Notes: generated from the sequence alone by a model not told the origin. A DNA stretch of 64,000 nucleotides from Roseburia_C sp031555935 (GCA_031555935.1 JAVBTX010000008.1:130797-194796), one strand, 5' to 3'. Shown: positions 41,584-49,835, counted from the first letter of the stretch. Program-made: numbers and translations.

Positions 41584-41613
41584 ATGGGCGAGTTGCAGAA
41601 GCAGCTCGTCCAT
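41584..41613. terminator. Stable hairpin after the TPM gene
   Basis: ATGGGCGAGTTGC (41584-41596) and GCAGCTCGTCCAT (41601-41613) form a 13-bp stem with two G-U pairs and an AGAA loop. No T tract follows, so it may act as a processing or stability element rather than an intrinsic terminator. Confidence 0.5.
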
Positions 41614-41695
41614 ATCTGGTATTTGGTAAAGGTTGAAAAGCACTTGCAGGCTTCCCGAAATTGTGATATTATCTTCCACATAAGCACAGTTGTTT

Positions 41696-41724
41696 TTGTC
41701 AGACAAACAAGCGCACTGTATGTT
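41696..41724 (+). promoter_or_regulatory. Putative promoter of the ACT-hom operon
   Basis: TTGTCA (41696-41701), 17 bp, TATGTT (41719-41724). The -10 overlaps the first of two operator-like dyads, as expected for a repressed promoter. Confidence 0.55.
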
Positions 41725-41768
41725 GAATACAATGTGTAACATATAAGCGCGCTTGTATGTTACATACA
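41717..41768 (+). promoter_or_regulatory. Twin operator-like dyads TGTAT-N5-ATACA
   Basis: Two 15-bp dyads, TGTATGTTGAATACA (41717-41731) and TGTATGTTACATACA (41754-41768), 37 bp apart. The second extends to a perfect 8+1+8 palindrome (41753-41769). Both are preceded by AAGCGC, so a longer unit is duplicated. The first covers the -10 and the second sits before the ribosome site of the ACT-domain gene. The binding protein is not known. Confidence 0.7.
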
Positions 41769-41791
41769 AAGTATATCATTGGAGGAATCAT

Positions 41792-42235
41792 ATGGCAGAG
41801 AATACAAAATTCTTTGTGTTAAAGGAAAAAGCCGTACCAGAGGTTCTGTTAAAGGTGGTTGAAGCAAAACGCTTAATCGAATCCAAAAAGGTAACCTCAG
41901 TACAAGAGGCGACGGAAAAGGTTGACATTAGCCGGAGTTCCTTTTATAAATATAAGGATGATATTTTTCCATTTCATGATAATGTCAGAGGAAAAACAAT
42001 AACAATGGTGATACAGTTAGATGATGAGCCAGGCTTGCTATCAGAGGTTTTGAATATCATTGCCAGATTTCATGCCAACATCCTGACCATCCATCAAGCG
42101 ATACCGGTAAATGGCATCGCGTCATTGACGCTGAGCATTGATATTTTACCAGAAACTGGAGACCCGGCCTTAATGGTAGATGTCATTAATGGAACACCGG
42201 GTATACAATATGTGAAAATACTAGCTAGAGAGTGA
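41792..42235 (+). CDS. ACT-domain regulatory protein (PheB/UPF0735-like)
   Basis: 147-residue protein with an N-terminal helical part (about 1-65) containing a helix-turn-helix-like stretch VQEATEKVDISRSSFYKYKD, and a C-terminal ACT domain (about 72-147) with LDDEPGLLSEVLNIIARFHANILTIHQ. ACT domains bind amino acids and regulate their synthesis. The family is often beside hom and pheA; here homoserine dehydrogenase follows, so sensing threonine, methionine or a related amino acid is inferred. GGAGGA before the ATG. It may itself bind the twin dyads upstream; untested. Confidence 0.85.
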   Translation: MAENTKFFVLKEKAVPEVLLKVVEAKRLIESKKVTSVQEATEKVDISRSSFYKYKDDIFPFHDNVRGKTITMVIQLDDEPGLLSEVLNIIARFHANILTIHQAIPVNGIASLTLSIDILPETGDPALMVDVINGTPGIQYVKILARE

Positions 42236-42239
42236 GAAG

Positions 42240-42292
42240 GTTGAACAAAAATGCGTGTTCAACTATTGATTTAAGAGCGCGTCGCAACGCGC
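42240..42292 (+). other. Two small hairpins between the ACT gene and hom
   Basis: GTTGAAC (42240-42246) pairs with GTTCAAC (42257-42263), and GCGCGT (42277-42282) pairs with ACGCGC (42287-42292), ending 3 bp before the hom ATG. No ribosome binding site is visible just before hom, so the second hairpin lies where one would be expected. Confidence 0.55.
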
Positions 42293-42295
42293 AGA

Positions 42296-43510
42296 ATGGA
42301 TAAAACAATGATTAAAGCAGCAGTAATGGGATATGGAACCATCGGTTCCGGAGTAGTAGAGGTACTAGAAACAAATCATGACAGCATCGCGAAGCGTGCC
42401 GGTCAGGAGATAGACGTAAAATACGTTCTTGATTTAAGAGAATTTCCAGGTGACCCGATTCAGGATAAAATCGTTCATGATTATCAGGCGATTGTCAATG
42501 ATCCAGAAGTGTCAATTGTCGTTGAAACAATGGGCGGGGTAGAGCCAGCCTATACATTCGTAAAAGCAATGTTAGAAGCAGGAAAACATGTCACCACTTC
42601 CAACAAGGCATTAGTCGCAGAAAAAGGAGCCGAGCTGATTGCTCTGGCAAAAGAAAAAAATGTAAACTTCTTATTTGAAGCCAGCGTAGGTGGCGGTATT
42701 CCGATTATTCGTCCGTTGAACTCTTGTTTAACAGCGGATGAAATCGAAGAAATTACTGGTATTTTAAATGGAACAACCAATTATATGATGACCAAAATGA
42801 CCAGTGAAGGTTCGGAGTTTGATGATGTTTTAAAGGATGCCCAGAATAAGGGATATGCCGAAAAAGACCCAACTGCCGATATCGAGGGACATGATGCTTG
42901 CCGTAAAATAGCTATTTTAACATCCTTAGTATGCGGACAGCAGGTAGACTTCAATGATATTCATACTGAAGGAATCACCAAAATCACTGCAACCGACATA
43001 AGATATGCAAAAGCAATGGGCCGTGTCATCAAGCTATTAGCAAGCAGTAAAAAAGTCGGCGACAGCTACTGTGCAATGGTAGCACCATGTATGTTGGCAG
43101 AGGACCATCCGCTATATACCGTAAATGATGTTTTCAATGCCATTTTTGTACATGGAAATGTTTTGGGCGATGCCATGTTCTACGGCAGCGGTGCGGGAAA
43201 ATTGCCAACCGCAAGTGCAGTAGTAGCAGATATGGTCGATATTGCCAAGCATTTAAACACCAACATTATGGTACAGTGGAGCTCAAAGAAAATAGAACTG
43301 GCTAGTTATAAAATAAACAGTAGCCGTTTCTTCGTTCGTACATCAGCGGATGAAGCAGCCGTAAAAGCCGCTTTTGCAGACGTGGAATTTGTCAAAGCCG
43401 AAGGCGTGAATGGTGAAATTGGTTTTGTAACAGCGAAAATGACAGAAGCAGAATATTTGGAAAAAGCAGCGAACTTAGCAAATATTTTGCAGATGATTCG
43501 GGTGAATTAA
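42296..43510 (+). CDS. hom: Homoserine dehydrogenase
   Basis: NAD(P)H-dependent reduction of aspartate semialdehyde to homoserine, the branch point to threonine and methionine. N-terminal Rossmann motif GYGTIGSGVVEVL, then VTTSNKALVAEKGAEL, the catalytic-region block GILNGTTNYMMTKM with AEKDPTADIEGHDACRK holding substrate and catalytic Lys/Asp, and a C-terminal regulatory part (about 340-404) that looks ACT-like. 404 residues. Start at 42296 (MDKTMIKAAVMGYGTIG); the ATG at 42308 is an alternative. No clear ribosome site is visible. Forms an operon with the ACT protein and the iPGM-like gene, which begins one base after its stop. Confidence 0.96.
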   Translation: MDKTMIKAAVMGYGTIGSGVVEVLETNHDSIAKRAGQEIDVKYVLDLREFPGDPIQDKIVHDYQAIVNDPEVSIVVETMGGVEPAYTFVKAMLEAGKHVTTSNKALVAEKGAELIALAKEKNVNFLFEASVGGGIPIIRPLNSCLTADEIEEITGILNGTTNYMMTKMTSEGSEFDDVLKDAQNKGYAEKDPTADIEGHDACRKIAILTSLVCGQQVDFNDIHTEGITKITATDIRYAKAMGRVIKLLASSKKVGDSYCAMVAPCMLAEDHPLYTVNDVFNAIFVHGNVLGDAMFYGSGAGKLPTASAVVADMVDIAKHLNTNIMVQWSSKKIELASYKINSSRFFVRTSADEAAVKAAFADVEFVKAEGVNGEIGFVTAKMTEAEYLEKAANLANILQMIRVN

Positions 43511-43511
43511 G

Positions 43512-44714
43512 ATGAAGTACATTGTAATATTAGGTGATGGAATGGCCGATTGGCCAATTCCTGATTTGGGCGATAAGACCCCGTTGGCTTATGCCAAGAC
43601 CCCTAAGATGGATGAACTGGCAAGTAAGGGTGAAATTGGCATGGTTCATACCATTCCCGAGGGAATGAGTCCGGGCAGTGATACTGCCAATCTATCGGTC
43701 TTAGGATATGACCCAAAGATTTATTATTCCGGTCGTTCGCCACTAGAAGCATTAAGCATTGGTGTGCCAATGACAGATACTGATATCGCAATCCGTTGTA
43801 ATATCATTACATTGTCAGAAGAAGACTGCACATATGAAGAACGTACCATCGTTGACCATAGTGCCAGTGAAATATCGACTGAGGATGCAGCCGTTTTATT
43901 AGAGGCAGTCCGCAAAGAATTAGAAACCGATATCTATAAATACTATGTTGGCACCAGCTATCGTCATCTGCTAATCTGGGATAAAGGACAAGTGGTAGAT
44001 TTAGTACCACCGCATGATGTCTTGGGTAAAAAAACAGGCGACAATCTGCCACAGGACGAAGCTTTAAAAGAAATGATGAAAAAGAGCTATGATATATTAG
44101 TCAATCATCCAATCAATATCGAACGCAAGAAAAGTGGTTTAAATCCAGCCAACTCCTGCTGGTTCTGGGGTGCGGGAACGAAACCGGCACTATCTTCATT
44201 TACCGAAAAAACCGGTTTGAAGGGTGCGATGATATCTGCCGTAGACCTGCTCAAAGGAATTGCCGTCGGTGCATCGATGAAGGTTATTGAGGTCGAAGGA
44301 GCCAACGGCGGTTTACATACCAACTATGAAGGAAAAGCGAAGGCGGCGCTAACCGTGCTGACCGAAGATAATTATGATTTCGTCTATGTGCATTTAGAAG
44401 GACCCGACGAAATGGGTCATCAAGGCAGTCTGGAGCGAAAAATAGAAGCAATCGAAAATCTGGATGCCAGAATCATCCGGCCAATTGTTGAAGGTTTAGA
44501 ATCATCCGGAGAGGATTTCCGCGTCGTAATTCTGCCCGACCATCCAACGCCGGTGGCACTACGGACGCACACCGCGGACAATGTACCATATTTACTGTTT
44601 GACAGTACAAAGGTGCAGGAACATAGCTGGTGTTATAATGAAAAAGAGGCGGAAGCGTCGGGAAATCTAATTAGTGAAGGACATACATTAATAGACTATC
44701 TAATCAATAGATAA
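43512..44714 (+). CDS. iPGM-like phosphatase-superfamily protein, proposed homoserine kinase
   Basis: 400-residue member of the archaeal-type cofactor-independent phosphoglycerate mutase group (alkaline phosphatase superfamily). Metal and active-site motifs: ILGDGMADWPI at the start, GMSPGSDTANLSVLGYDP (nucleophile Ser in GSDTAN), YVHLEGPDEMGHQG and VVILPDHPTPVALRTHT (metal His/Asp). This subfamily has been proposed to be the missing homoserine kinase where a classical ThrB is absent. Its position one base after hom supports a threonine-pathway role over glycolysis. Both activities remain possible. Ribosome site weak, so translation is probably coupled to hom. Confidence 0.85.
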   Translation: MKYIVILGDGMADWPIPDLGDKTPLAYAKTPKMDELASKGEIGMVHTIPEGMSPGSDTANLSVLGYDPKIYYSGRSPLEALSIGVPMTDTDIAIRCNIITLSEEDCTYEERTIVDHSASEISTEDAAVLLEAVRKELETDIYKYYVGTSYRHLLIWDKGQVVDLVPPHDVLGKKTGDNLPQDEALKEMMKKSYDILVNHPINIERKKSGLNPANSCWFWGAGTKPALSSFTEKTGLKGAMISAVDLLKGIAVGASMKVIEVEGANGGLHTNYEGKAKAALTVLTEDNYDFVYVHLEGPDEMGHQGSLERKIEAIENLDARIIRPIVEGLESSGEDFRVVILPDHPTPVALRTHTADNVPYLLFDSTKVQEHSWCYNEKEAEASGNLISEGHTLIDYLINR

Positions 44715-44721
44715 TAGCAAG

Positions 44722-44756
44722 AAAATGCGGCAAAGCTACGGTGATGTCGCATTTTT
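44722..44756 (+). terminator. Terminator after the threonine-pathway genes
   Basis: AAAATGCG (44722-44729) pairs with CGCATTTT (44748-44755) and ends in T. A typical A-stem-T terminator with a longer loop. Confidence 0.8.
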
Positions 44757-44796
44757 GGATTATAAAACAACATTATGTCTGCATGGACCAATGCGG

Positions 44797-44825
44797 TTGC
44801 GTAATCGGATTCAGAGCTTTATAAT
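44797..44825 (+). promoter_or_regulatory. Promoter of glpK
   Basis: TTGCGT (44797-44802), 17 bp, TATAAT (44820-44825), 30 bp before the glpK start. The short leader leaves no room for a GlpP-type antiterminator. Confidence 0.75.
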
Positions 44826-44855
44826 AGAAGTAGTTTACATTTGGGAGGGACGTAT

Positions 44856-46358
44856 ATGGCAAAGTATATCATGGCACTAGATGCAGGAACGACAAGCAAC
44901 CGTTGTATTCTTTTTAATGAAGCAGGCGAGATTTGCAGCATGGCACAGAAGGAATTTCGCCAGATGTTTCCGAATCCTGGCTGGGTGGAGCACGATGCAA
45001 ATGAAATCTGGTCCACGCAGTTAGGCGTTGCCGTGGAAGCAATGACAAAAATAGGTGCGGTGGCTGAGGATATTGCCGGTATTGGTATAACCAATCAACG
45101 CGAAACGGCAATTGTTTGGAATAAAGAAACTGGCGAGCCGATATACAATGCAATTGTCTGGCAGTGCCGGCGAACCTCAGATATAGCAGATGCACTAAAA
45201 GCCAAAGGGTTGGAAGAAAGCTATCGGAGAAAGACGGGCTTGATTATTGATGCCTATTTTTCAGCGACCAAGGTGAAGTGGATTCTGGACCATGTCGAAG
45301 GAGCCAGAGCCTTGGCAGGGGAAGGCAAGCTGCTGTTTGGAACGGTCGAAACATGGCTTATCTGGAAGCTGACTAAGGGTAGCGTCCATGTGACTGATTA
45401 TTCCAATGCTTCAAGAACAATGCTCTTTAATATTAACGACCTTTGCTGGGATGAAGAAATCCTAGAGGAACTAGAGATTCCAGAATGCATGTTGCCGTCG
45501 GTGCTGCCATCGAGTCATATTTATGGCTACACCGACCCATCTTATTTTGGCTGCGCGATTCCAATTGCCGGAGCGGCGGGTGACCAGCAGGCAGCATTGT
45601 TTGGTCAGACCTGTTTTTCCGAAGGGGAAGCGAAGAACACTTATGGGACGGGATGCTTCTTGTTAATGAACACCGGTGAAAAACCAGTCTATTCAAGCAA
45701 TGGCCTAGTGACAACGATTGCTTGGGGACTCGATGGAAAAATAAATTATGCGCTGGAAGGCTCGATTTTTGTGGCAGGGGCAGCGATTCAATGGCTGCGT
45801 GATGGGATGAAGCTAATTGATTCCTCGTCTGATTCAGAATATATGGCAACCAAGGTAAATGGCACACATGGCTGTTATGTTGTACCGGCCTTTACCGGAC
45901 TTGGTGCGCCACACTGGGACCAATATGCCAGAGGAACGATTGTTGGCATCACCAGAGGAACCAATAAGAATCATATTATTCGTGCCACGCTCGAATCAAT
46001 CGCCTATCAGGTCCGCGATGTCATCGAGGCAATGGAAAAAGATGCCGGCTTCGAACTGCGCAACCTAAATGTCGATGGCGGTGCCAGTGCAAATAATTTC
46101 CTGATGCAGTTTCAAGCAGATATGATAAATGCGCCAGTCAATCGTCCGGCTTGTGTTGAGACGACCGCTAAAGGTGCGGCTTATCTGGCAGGACTAGCGG
46201 TTGGTTATTGGCGAACCAAAGAAGAGGTCAGAAAGAATCAACAGCTTGACCGGGTTTTTCATCCAGATATGGTGGATGAGGAACGGCAAAAGAAAATAAA
46301 GGGCTGGAACAAGGCGGTCAAATATGCGTTTGGTTGGGCTAAGGATGAGGAAGAATAA
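44856..46358 (+). CDS. glpK: Glycerol kinase
   Basis: Phosphorylates glycerol to glycerol-3-phosphate in the cytoplasm, trapping it for lipid synthesis or breakdown. FGGY-family motifs are present: DAGTTSNRCILF at the N-terminus, NPGWVEHDANEIW, ITNQRETAIVW with IVWQCRRT, GAAGDQQAALFGQ and YGTGCFLLMNTGE. 500 residues, full length. GGGAGGG precedes the ATG at 44856. No glpF or glpD gene is adjacent, and a terminator stands on each side, so it is a single-gene unit. Confidence 0.96.
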   Translation: MAKYIMALDAGTTSNRCILFNEAGEICSMAQKEFRQMFPNPGWVEHDANEIWSTQLGVAVEAMTKIGAVAEDIAGIGITNQRETAIVWNKETGEPIYNAIVWQCRRTSDIADALKAKGLEESYRRKTGLIIDAYFSATKVKWILDHVEGARALAGEGKLLFGTVETWLIWKLTKGSVHVTDYSNASRTMLFNINDLCWDEEILEELEIPECMLPSVLPSSHIYGYTDPSYFGCAIPIAGAAGDQQAALFGQTCFSEGEAKNTYGTGCFLLMNTGEKPVYSSNGLVTTIAWGLDGKINYALEGSIFVAGAAIQWLRDGMKLIDSSSDSEYMATKVNGTHGCYVVPAFTGLGAPHWDQYARGTIVGITRGTNKNHIIRATLESIAYQVRDVIEAMEKDAGFELRNLNVDGGASANNFLMQFQADMINAPVNRPACVETTAKGAAYLAGLAVGYWRTKEEVRKNQQLDRVFHPDMVDEERQKKIKGWNKAVKYAFGWAKDEEE

Positions 46359-46402
46359 AGGGATATATTATAAGATTGAAAAAGATTTTATATTGTAAAT
46401 AT

Positions 46403-46434
46403 AATCCGAGGCAGTTATTGATATGCCTCGGATT
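46403..46434. terminator. Bidirectional terminator between glpK and the P-type ATPase
   Basis: AATCCGAGGCA (46403-46413) and TGCCTCGGATT (46424-46434) form a perfect 11-bp stem with a 10-nt loop, between two convergent genes. T content after the stem is modest on both strands. Confidence 0.75.
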
Positions 46435-46451
46435 GTTATATTCAAAGTCTC

Positions 46452-49103
46452 TTATCTTTTCCGCATCAAATACCGAATCCCCTTCGTCAACTCAATTAAC
46501 AACATTGGAATCAAAGAAAAACCAATAATCATCAACCATTCAACAGACTCTAACGAAGAAAGCTGGAAGGCATTACGAACGGGTGGAATCAGCACCAGCA
46601 AAAGCATAAGTGCGGCGGAAACCAGGATAGAGCCTAATAGGTATTTATTTTCAAAAAAGCCTTTTGTAAAAATCGACTTCGTATTTGAGCGTTGGCTATA
46701 AGAATAGAACAACTGGGAAAAAGCAATCGTACAAAAAGCCATGGCCTGACCAGAGGCAACATCATCCCGACACCCAACGAAAAACGCTAGTAGTGTTGCG
46801 GCAGCAATAAAAATACCCTGCATAATCACGCGCTGTATCAATGCTTTTTCAAATAAAGTGCCAGACTTAACCGGCTTACGTTCCATAATATCGGTTTCGG
46901 CGGGGTCGATACCAAGGGCTAGTGCCGGCAAAGTATCGGTAGCTAGATTGACCCACAGAATATGAACGGCCATCAAAGGAGCTGGGAAATTAAAAAGCGT
47001 TGCAATAAAAATAGTAAGCACTTCACTAATATTACCAGCCAGCAAGAACTGAATCACCTTTTGAATGTTGTAATAAATCCGTCGGCCTTCAGCGGCGGCA
47101 TCAACAATGGTGGTAAAATTGTCATCCGTAATAATCATATCAGCCGCTTCTTTGGCCACATCGGTGCCGGAAATACCCATTGCAATACCAATATCAGCAT
47201 TTTTAAGAGCCGGAGCATCATTGACACCATCCCCAGTCATGGCCGCAACTTCACCAGTACGTTTGAGTGCCTGCACAATTTTAAGCTTCTGCTCAGGGGT
47301 AACGCGGGCGTAGACAGAGGTAGTAGCGACAATTCTATCATAGTCGGCATCGCTCATTTCCTCAAGTTCGCTGCCGGTAAAGACGGTGTCGCCCGGTTGC
47401 CAGATATCAAGCTCTTTGGCGATAGCAACAGCCGTGATTTTGTGGTCACCGGTAATCATAATGGTGCGAATTCCGGCATGGGCACAAGTTCTAATTGCAG
47501 CTTTGACTTCGGTTCGCGGCGGGTCAATCATACCGACCAGACCAACGAAGGTTAAATCATACTCAACATCTTCCTCGTCGTCCGCTGGTACTACGGCAAT
47601 ACTTTTTCGGGCAAAGGACAAGACCCGCAGGGCATCCATGGCCATTGCATCGGAAACGTGTTTGATGTTTGCAATGTCAGTTTCGGTAATCGGACGTTCG
47701 CCATCGGCGGTAAGTATTTTGGTGCAGACTGGCAACAGTTCATCAATGGCACCCTTGGTAAAGACAATCGGTTTGCCATCGACCGCATTAATCGTTGACA
47801 TTCGTTTACGGTCTGAGTCAAACGGCTGCTCAAAAAGTCGTTCATAATCGTCTTCTAGGTCATCATGATTTTCGCCAAACTTTTGGGATAATACAATTAG
47901 TGCCCCTTCGGTTGGGTCGCCGACGATGCAGCCAGGATTGTCGGGGTCGAAATCGGCATTGTTGCAAAGCGCACCAGCCCGAATCAGTTCATAGTAATTG
48001 CCGTTCATTTTCAAAGCTTTTTCAATTGCAATTGCAGCTCGCGCCTGGATATCAGCGGCAATGGCAATCTGCGTGACGGTCATTTGATTTAGCGTCAGGG
48101 TTCCGGTCTTGTCGGAACAGATAACAGTAGCGCCACCAAGTGTTTCAACTGCTGGCAGTTTGCGGATAATCGCACCGCGCTTAGCCATTCGCTGAACGCC
48201 CAACGCTAAGACGATTGTAGCGGTGGCGGGAAGTCCCTCAGGAATAATTGAGATGGCCAGCGAGATAGCGGTCATCAAAAGCGGGATTAGCGGCTGTTTA
48301 TATAAAAGACCAATGGCAAATATCAGAACACAGATAATCAGGCCCACGCATGTCAGGGTTTTACCGACGGATGCCAATTTTCTTTTTAATGGCGTGTCAA
48401 ATTCATCTTGATTGTCAATCATCCTGGCGATTTGCCCAACCTGAGTCTGCATTCCGGTAGCGACAACAATACCGTGGCCACGGCCATATGTAACCATCGT
48501 AGAGGCATAAGCCATGTTGCAGCGGTCGCCAAGAGCACAAGCTTCGTTTAATAATTCGTCGGCATCCTTTTCGGCCGGTAGAGATTCGCCAGTCAGTGAT
48601 GCCTCTTGAACCTTCAAGCTGGCAGAATCAAGCAGACGAATATCGGCAGGAACCATCGAACCATCTTCTAGGAAAATGATGTCGCCCGGTACCAATTCGC
48701 TTGCTGGGACAATGCTTTCCTCACCTTCACGGAGCGCGACCGCTTTTCCAGCAGTCATTTTTTTCAGTGCCTCCAGGGAAGCTTCGGCTTTTTTCTCCTG
48801 AATAATACTGATAACGGCATTGACGATAATGATAAATAAAATCACTCCGCCTTCCAAATTTTCCCTCAAAATAAAGGAAAGGGCGGCAGCGCCAAGCAGA
48901 ATCAGAATCATCGGGTCCTTGATTTGCTCCCACAACATTTGCAGAATACTTTTACTTTTCTTTTTGCGGAGTTCATTTGCTCCATAAATTGTTAGCCTTG
49001 CGGCGGCCTCGACATCGCTTAACCCATCTTCGGAGGAACCTAGTTCCTCGTAAATATCAGTTGTGGCAGCAGAATGCCAAGGCATGTTACTTTGGTAGTC
49101 CAT
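46452..49103 (-). CDS. Calcium-type P-type ATPase
   Basis: P2-type cation pump of 883 residues, of the SERCA/PMCA-like bacterial group that exports Ca2+ using ATP. N-terminal cation-ATPase domain (PWHSAATTDIYEELG), actuator motif SLTGESLPAEK, membrane ligand-bearing PEGLPATATIVLA, phosphorylation motif SDKTGTLTLNQM, nucleotide-binding domain, hinge MTGDGVNDAPALK and about ten transmembrane helices with a C-terminal domain. I chose complement 49103 (MDYQSNMPWHS) with AAGGTGG upstream; an ATG seven codons earlier has no such site. Ca2+ is the family default; Mn2+ or others are possible. Preceded by a leader with a promoter, a small ORF and a terminator hairpin. Confidence 0.93.
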   Translation of the reverse strand: MDYQSNMPWHSAATTDIYEELGSSEDGLSDVEAAARLTIYGANELRKKKSKSILQMLWEQIKDPMILILLGAAALSFILRENLEGGVILFIIIVNAVISIIQEKKAEASLEALKKMTAGKAVALREGEESIVPASELVPGDIIFLEDGSMVPADIRLLDSASLKVQEASLTGESLPAEKDADELLNEACALGDRCNMAYASTMVTYGRGHGIVVATGMQTQVGQIARMIDNQDEFDTPLKRKLASVGKTLTCVGLIICVLIFAIGLLYKQPLIPLLMTAISLAISIIPEGLPATATIVLALGVQRMAKRGAIIRKLPAVETLGGATVICSDKTGTLTLNQMTVTQIAIAADIQARAAIAIEKALKMNGNYYELIRAGALCNNADFDPDNPGCIVGDPTEGALIVLSQKFGENHDDLEDDYERLFEQPFDSDRKRMSTINAVDGKPIVFTKGAIDELLPVCTKILTADGERPITETDIANIKHVSDAMAMDALRVLSFARKSIAVVPADDEEDVEYDLTFVGLVGMIDPPRTEVKAAIRTCAHAGIRTIMITGDHKITAVAIAKELDIWQPGDTVFTGSELEEMSDADYDRIVATTSVYARVTPEQKLKIVQALKRTGEVAAMTGDGVNDAPALKNADIGIAMGISGTDVAKEAADMIITDDNFTTIVDAAAEGRRIYYNIQKVIQFLLAGNISEVLTIFIATLFNFPAPLMAVHILWVNLATDTLPALALGIDPAETDIMERKPVKSGTLFEKALIQRVIMQGIFIAAATLLAFFVGCRDDVASGQAMAFCTIAFSQLFYSYSQRSNTKSIFTKGFFENKYLLGSILVSAALMLLLVLIPPVRNAFQLSSLESVEWLMIIGFSLIPMLLIELTKGIRYLMRKR

Positions 49104-49142
49104 ATAGACTATTCCACCTTTCATGTTTGAATTTTTGTATAA

Positions 49143-49182
49143 TAAAAAAGCACAGACCGATAGTGTAATATCAGTTCGTGCT
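49143..49182 (-). terminator. Terminator hairpin in the P-type ATPase leader
   Basis: On the minus strand a 14-position stem (49149-49162 with 49169-49182), with one mismatch and two G-U pairs, 6-nt loop, followed by six T (complement 49143-49148). It lies 40 bp before the ATPase ribosome-site region and downstream of a good promoter, which puts it in the leader RNA. It could otherwise serve as the end of the DUF2752 transcript. Confidence 0.75.
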
Positions 49183-49245
49183 CTTTATACGATTGTTATA
49201 TTTTTTATTATTATAGGCGGTATGAGTTTCACCGTCATCTTCCAT
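49171..49245 (-). CDS. Candidate 24-residue leader peptide of the P-type ATPase
   Basis: ATG at complement 49243-49245, TGA at complement 49171-49173. GAGGT stands nine bases upstream. The peptide starts MEDDGETHTAY, continues with an Asn/Lys/Tyr-rich part (NNKKYNNR) and stops inside the 5' arm of the leader terminator hairpin, so a ribosome finishing it would cover that arm. The acidic start recalls the Escherichia coli MgtL leader (MEPDP...) ahead of the Mg2+ P-type ATPase mgtA, but the two are not homologous by sequence. No homologue is known to me. It may be chance. Confidence 0.4.
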   Translation of the reverse strand: MEDDGETHTAYNNKKYNNRIKSTN

Positions 49246-49279
49246 GAATTAATTACCTCTTTCGAATTTTATGATTGAA

Positions 49280-49308
49280 ATTTTATCATAGTCAAAGATT
49301 AGCGTCAA
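49280..49308 (-). promoter_or_regulatory. Promoter of the P-type ATPase leader
   Basis: On the minus strand TTGACG (complement 49303-49308), 17 bp, TAAAAT (complement 49280-49285), just downstream of the DUF2752 stop codon. The predicted start of transcription is about 28 nt before the small leader ORF. Confidence 0.75.
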
Positions 49309-49336
49309 TCCATTTAAGTGTAAAATTTGTGTAAAA

Positions 49337-49774
49337 TCAAAGGGCTAATAAATCAATATGCCAGACCAGCAAAAGTAGATTTTTGACAACGAAATTTATG
49401 GCAACAATCGCAAGCACAATCCATAGATAATAATCATGGTATTTCATGCCAATGGCAAGCCGATGTTTCGTCAGCCGTTCAATTGTCTGGCTAATCATAA
49501 ACCAGCCACCAAGAACGGTACAGTAAATCACAAAAGGATGATAGATAAAAGAAGCCCAAAGTCGTCCATGCAACAAAAAAGTAACCGCCCTGGTGCCGCC
49601 GCAGCCGGGACAATAAAGGCCGGTTACTTTATGAAAAACGCACGGCAGAAGGTAACGTCCTAAATTAAAATTAGTAATATATAGTAATGCACTAATCACT
49701 ATAATGCTGCCCAAAATACACCAACCAGCAATATAAAAGGTGGTTTCCATTGAAACAATTTTTTTTTCATTCAT
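49337..49774 (-). CDS. DUF2752 membrane protein
   Basis: 145-residue protein with three or so transmembrane segments (about 11-33, 78-100, 112-138) and the family motif CPGCGGTRAVTFLLHG after the first helix. DUF2752 proteins are small integral membrane proteins of unknown function, common in Clostridia and Bacteroidetes. AAAGGA stands upstream of the ATG. A strong promoter lies upstream. No functional partner can be named; the neighbour downstream, a P-type ATPase, has its own promoter. Confidence 0.88.
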   Translation of the reverse strand: MNEKKIVSMETTFYIAGWCILGSIIVISALLYITNFNLGRYLLPCVFHKVTGLYCPGCGGTRAVTFLLHGRLWASFIYHPFVIYCTVLGGWFMISQTIERLTKHRLAIGMKYHDYYLWIVLAIVAINFVVKNLLLLVWHIDLLAL

Positions 49775-49805
49775 ATCAGCAATCCTTTACCAAGTATTCT
49801 TAGAG

Positions 49806-49835
49806 AGTATAACAAGAACAAGATATGCTTGTCAA
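49806..49835 (-). promoter_or_regulatory. Promoter of the DUF2752 gene
   Basis: On the minus strand TTGACA (complement 49830-49835), 18 bp, TATACT (complement 49806-49811), about 32 bp before the start codon. The divergent histidine kinase gene has no equally clear promoter in the same gap. Confidence 0.75.

Noticed and set aside
46962..47555. A 197-codon open frame on the plus strand
   Set aside because: It lies wholly antisense to the P-type ATPase coding region, has no ribosome site and no recognisable motifs.
49143..49182. The hairpin as the simple 3' terminator of the DUF2752 gene
   Set aside because: Possible, but a strong promoter lies between the DUF2752 stop and the hairpin, which places the hairpin in the ATPase leader; both roles may hold, so the leader reading was preferred.
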